A DNA stretch of 64,000 nucleotides. Source: Candidatus Scalindua sediminis. GTDB lineage: Bacteria > Planctomycetota > Brocadiia > Brocadiales > Scalinduaceae. Both the position numbers and the translations under genes were made by a program. The notes under the pieces were generated by a model. That model did not search any database and had not been told where the DNA came from. It saw only the letters and a list, made by a program, of their open reading frames with translations. The DNA is taken from contig VSDH01000002.1 of the NCBI GenBank assembly GCA_008636105.1, positions 1 to 64,000 of the forward strand, given 5' to 3'. Of the stretch, positions 62,635-64,000 are shown piece after piece (within the stretch, counting starts at the first letter, position 1; every line of letters begins with the position of its first letter).

Positions 62635-62955
62635 ATGATCCGATACAGTTGTGACATGTGCGGAAGGTCAATAATACCTGAAGAAGATGTTAGATATGTG
62701 GTGAAAATAGAGATTTATGCGGCATGTGACTCTATGGAAGTTGACAACGATTTTGATGAAGAATTGACGGATGATTATGACGAAGAAGAAGATGAAATGG
62801 ATAAAATCGATTCAGATGATGACATAGATGATGACATAGATGATGTTGAGTATAAGACCTTTCGTTTTGATTTATGCAGTAAATGTCATAATAAATATTT
62901 AGAAGATCCCCTTACAATTAAATCTATAAGGAGAGGCCGTTTTTCTGAAAATTAG
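62635..62955 (+). CDS. Acidic zinc-ribbon protein
   Basis: A 106-residue protein with two cysteine pairs, CDMCGRS at residues 6-12 and CSKCHNKY near 83-90, forming a probable zinc ribbon. Between them lies a very acidic stretch, DDYDEEEDEMDKIDSDDD and DDDIDD. The start ATG follows a strong AGGAGG site. I do not recognise a named family; the pair of CxxC at both ends recalls small planctomycete zinc-ribbon proteins. It is 48 bp before leuC on the same strand. Confidence 0.72.
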   Translation: MIRYSCDMCGRSIIPEEDVRYVVKIEIYAACDSMEVDNDFDEELTDDYDEEEDEMDKIDSDDDIDDDIDDVEYKTFRFDLCSKCHNKYLEDPLTIKSIRRGRFSEN

Positions 62956-63003
62956 ACAAAACAAATTTTTGGTAACGAAATAATTATTATTGTTTAAGCC
63001 AGT

Positions 63004-64000
63004 ATGGGTATGACAATTACTGAGAAGATTATAGCTGCGCATTCTGGCCTTGAAGAAGTTCATGCTGGTCAATTTGTTTATGCAGATGTAGACATATGTC
63101 TTGGAAACGATATAACCGCACCGATTGCAATTAAACAATTTGAAAGGCTTGGTATAAACGGTATTTTTAACCCTGAAGCGGTTGTATTAGTTCCCGATCA
63201 TTTCACTCCGAACAAGGATATTAAATCAGCTCAAAACACCAAAACTCTAAGAGAATTTGCACGAAAGCATCAAATAAAAAACTATTTTGAAATAGGTCGG
63301 GTAGGAATTGAACATGCCTTGTTACCCGAAAAAGGTATAGTTGTTCCGGGTGATTTGGTTATTGGTGCGGATTCACACACGTGTACGTACGGGGCCTTGG
63401 GAATCTTTTCTACGGGCGTTGGTAGTACGGATTTAGCGGCATGTTTTGCGACTGGTAAGGTATGGTTAAAGGTACCAGAGGCAATAAAGTTTGTTTTCAA
63501 TGGTAAGCTGAATAAATGGGTATCCGGCAAAGATTTGATTCTTTACGTCATAGGAAAAATAGGAGTAGATGGCGCTAGATACAAATCAATGGAATTTACG
63601 GGGCCTGTTATTACGGCTTTATCGATGGATGATCGCCTTACAATATGTAATATGACGGTTGAGGCTGGTGCAAAAAACGGGATAATTGAACCAGACGACT
63701 GTACAGAGGAATATATAAGTAGTAGAGCGCGAAGGAAATATAAACTCTATTCAAGTGATGATGATTGTAAGTATTGTGATATTTACGAGTATGATGTAAA
63801 TAACATATCTCCACAGGTGGCATTACCCAGTTCACCCGAAAATACACGTCCAGTTGAAGACCTATCTGATATAGGGATTGATCAGGTTGTAATAGGTTCA
63901 TGCACTAATGGCAGAATTTCTGATCTAAGGATAGCCGCACAAATTATTAAAGATAAAAAAATCCACCCCTCAGTACGATTGATTGTGATACCAGCTACAC
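63004..64000 (+). CDS. leuC: 3-isopropylmalate dehydratase large subunit LeuC (partial, runs off the window)
   Basis: An aconitase-superfamily frame open from 63004 to the end of the window (332 codons; the C-terminus is cut off). Motifs: [13 protein letters not shown] at the start, [13 protein letters not shown] and VIGSCTNGR, whose cysteine is a 4Fe-4S ligand. It would isomerise 2- and 3-isopropylmalate in leucine synthesis with LeuD; homoaconitase is an alternative. ATG 63004 and ATG 63010 are both possible, and no ribosome site is clear. The short-type LeuC has about 420 residues, so some 90 are missing. Confidence 0.92.
   Translation, partial: MGMTITEKIIAAHSGLEEVHAGQFVYADVDICLGNDITAPIAIKQFERLGINGIFNPEAVVLVPDHFTPNKDIKSAQNTKTLREFARKHQIKNYFEIGRVGIEHALLPEKGIVVPGDLVIGADSHTCTYGALGIFSTGVGSTDLAACFATGKVWLKVPEAIKFVFNGKLNKWVSGKDLILYVIGKIGVDGARYKSMEFTGPVITALSMDDRLTICNMTVEAGAKNGIIEPDDCTEEYISSRARRKYKLYSSDDDCKYCDIYEYDVNNISPQVALPSSPENTRPVEDLSDIGIDQVVIGSCTNGRISDLRIAAQIIKDKKIHPSVRLIVIPAT

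Noticed and set aside
62545-62655. Possible 36-codon leader peptide before the zinc-ribbon gene
   Set aside because: It has no ribosome site, overlaps the true start in another frame and shows no run of Leu or other attenuator codons.

Overview
The window most resembles the chromosome of a Gram-negative, autotrophic bacterium using the Wood-Ljungdahl pathway. An anammox planctomycete (Ca. Brocadiales; the low GC would fit something like Ca. Scalindua) is my best inference, but no rRNA or anammox marker gene is present to prove it. Support comes from a complete CODH/acetyl-CoA synthase gene set (26.9-39.5 kb), lipid A/LPS genes (lpxD, a heptosyltransferase-like gene, a Kdo/WaaP-type kinase) and the FloA/NfeD and sigma-54 regulator sets.

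Layout. (1) 0-6 kb is an accessory, defence-like region: a tandem-HD protein, an AlbA_2/Schlafen-type protein, a membrane protein and an RloC-like AAA ATPase. The first two genes share a 113-bp duplicated promoter block. The last two are separated by what looks like an integron attC site, with a truncated half-site after the ATPase. A beta-flower protein with an Arg/Ser-rich tail follows. (2) 6-14.3 kb is a mosaic held together by five copies (A-E) of a composite repeat made of a transposase tail, the 3' end of a glycine-rich RNA-binding protein gene and pieces of a tRNA-Leu gene. It carries a DEAD-box helicase, a spermidine-synthase-like protein, YwbE, Maf, a methyltransferase, an ABC-F ATPase, an RRM protein, a cold-shock protein and one intact tRNA-Leu(CAA). 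The helicase and the spermidine-synthase-like gene are GC-richer than the host and share the same leader. (3) 14.4-25.4 kb holds a membrane-quality operon (hypothetical, floA, two nfeD), a divergent PAS kinase/NtrC pair, and polysaccharide genes (ugd, sulfotransferase, UDP-glucuronate decarboxylase, PilZ).

(4) 25.4-39.7 kb starts with a RAYT transposon. After it, all on the minus strand and read from right to left, come cooC, acsA, acsB, a clpP-like gene, acsC, acsV, a second cooC/acsF, acsD, acsE and a thioesterase. A consensus promoter sits upstream of the first cooC. The products reduce CO2 to CO, take a methyl group from methyl-tetrahydrofolate through the corrinoid protein, and join both to CoA; the CooC ATPases and AcsV mature or reactivate the metal centres. 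(5) 39.7-64 kb is mostly housekeeping: HAD-polyprenol kinase fusion, ruvX, a U32 protein, a toxin-antitoxin pair lying between a U32 gene and a copy of its tail, LPS genes, plsY, hemB, an HD phosphatase, thiC, a radical-SAM/O-methyltransferase pair split by a second RAYT element, a PpiC chaperone, lpxD, glmS with an alternative glmU-like gene, thrC, two small Cys-rich proteins and the start of leuC.

The intergenic space is unusually rich in short mobile repeats: two RAYT elements with terminal inverted repeats that supply codons to neighbouring genes, two families of MITE-like elements (two and three copies), and several REP-like palindromes. The observations I rate highest are the RAYT/ORF junctions, the tRNA-Leu/RNA-binding-protein mosaic repeat, the attC-linked ATPase, and the ClpP-like protein with a Ser-His-Asn triad inside the CODH/ACS operon.
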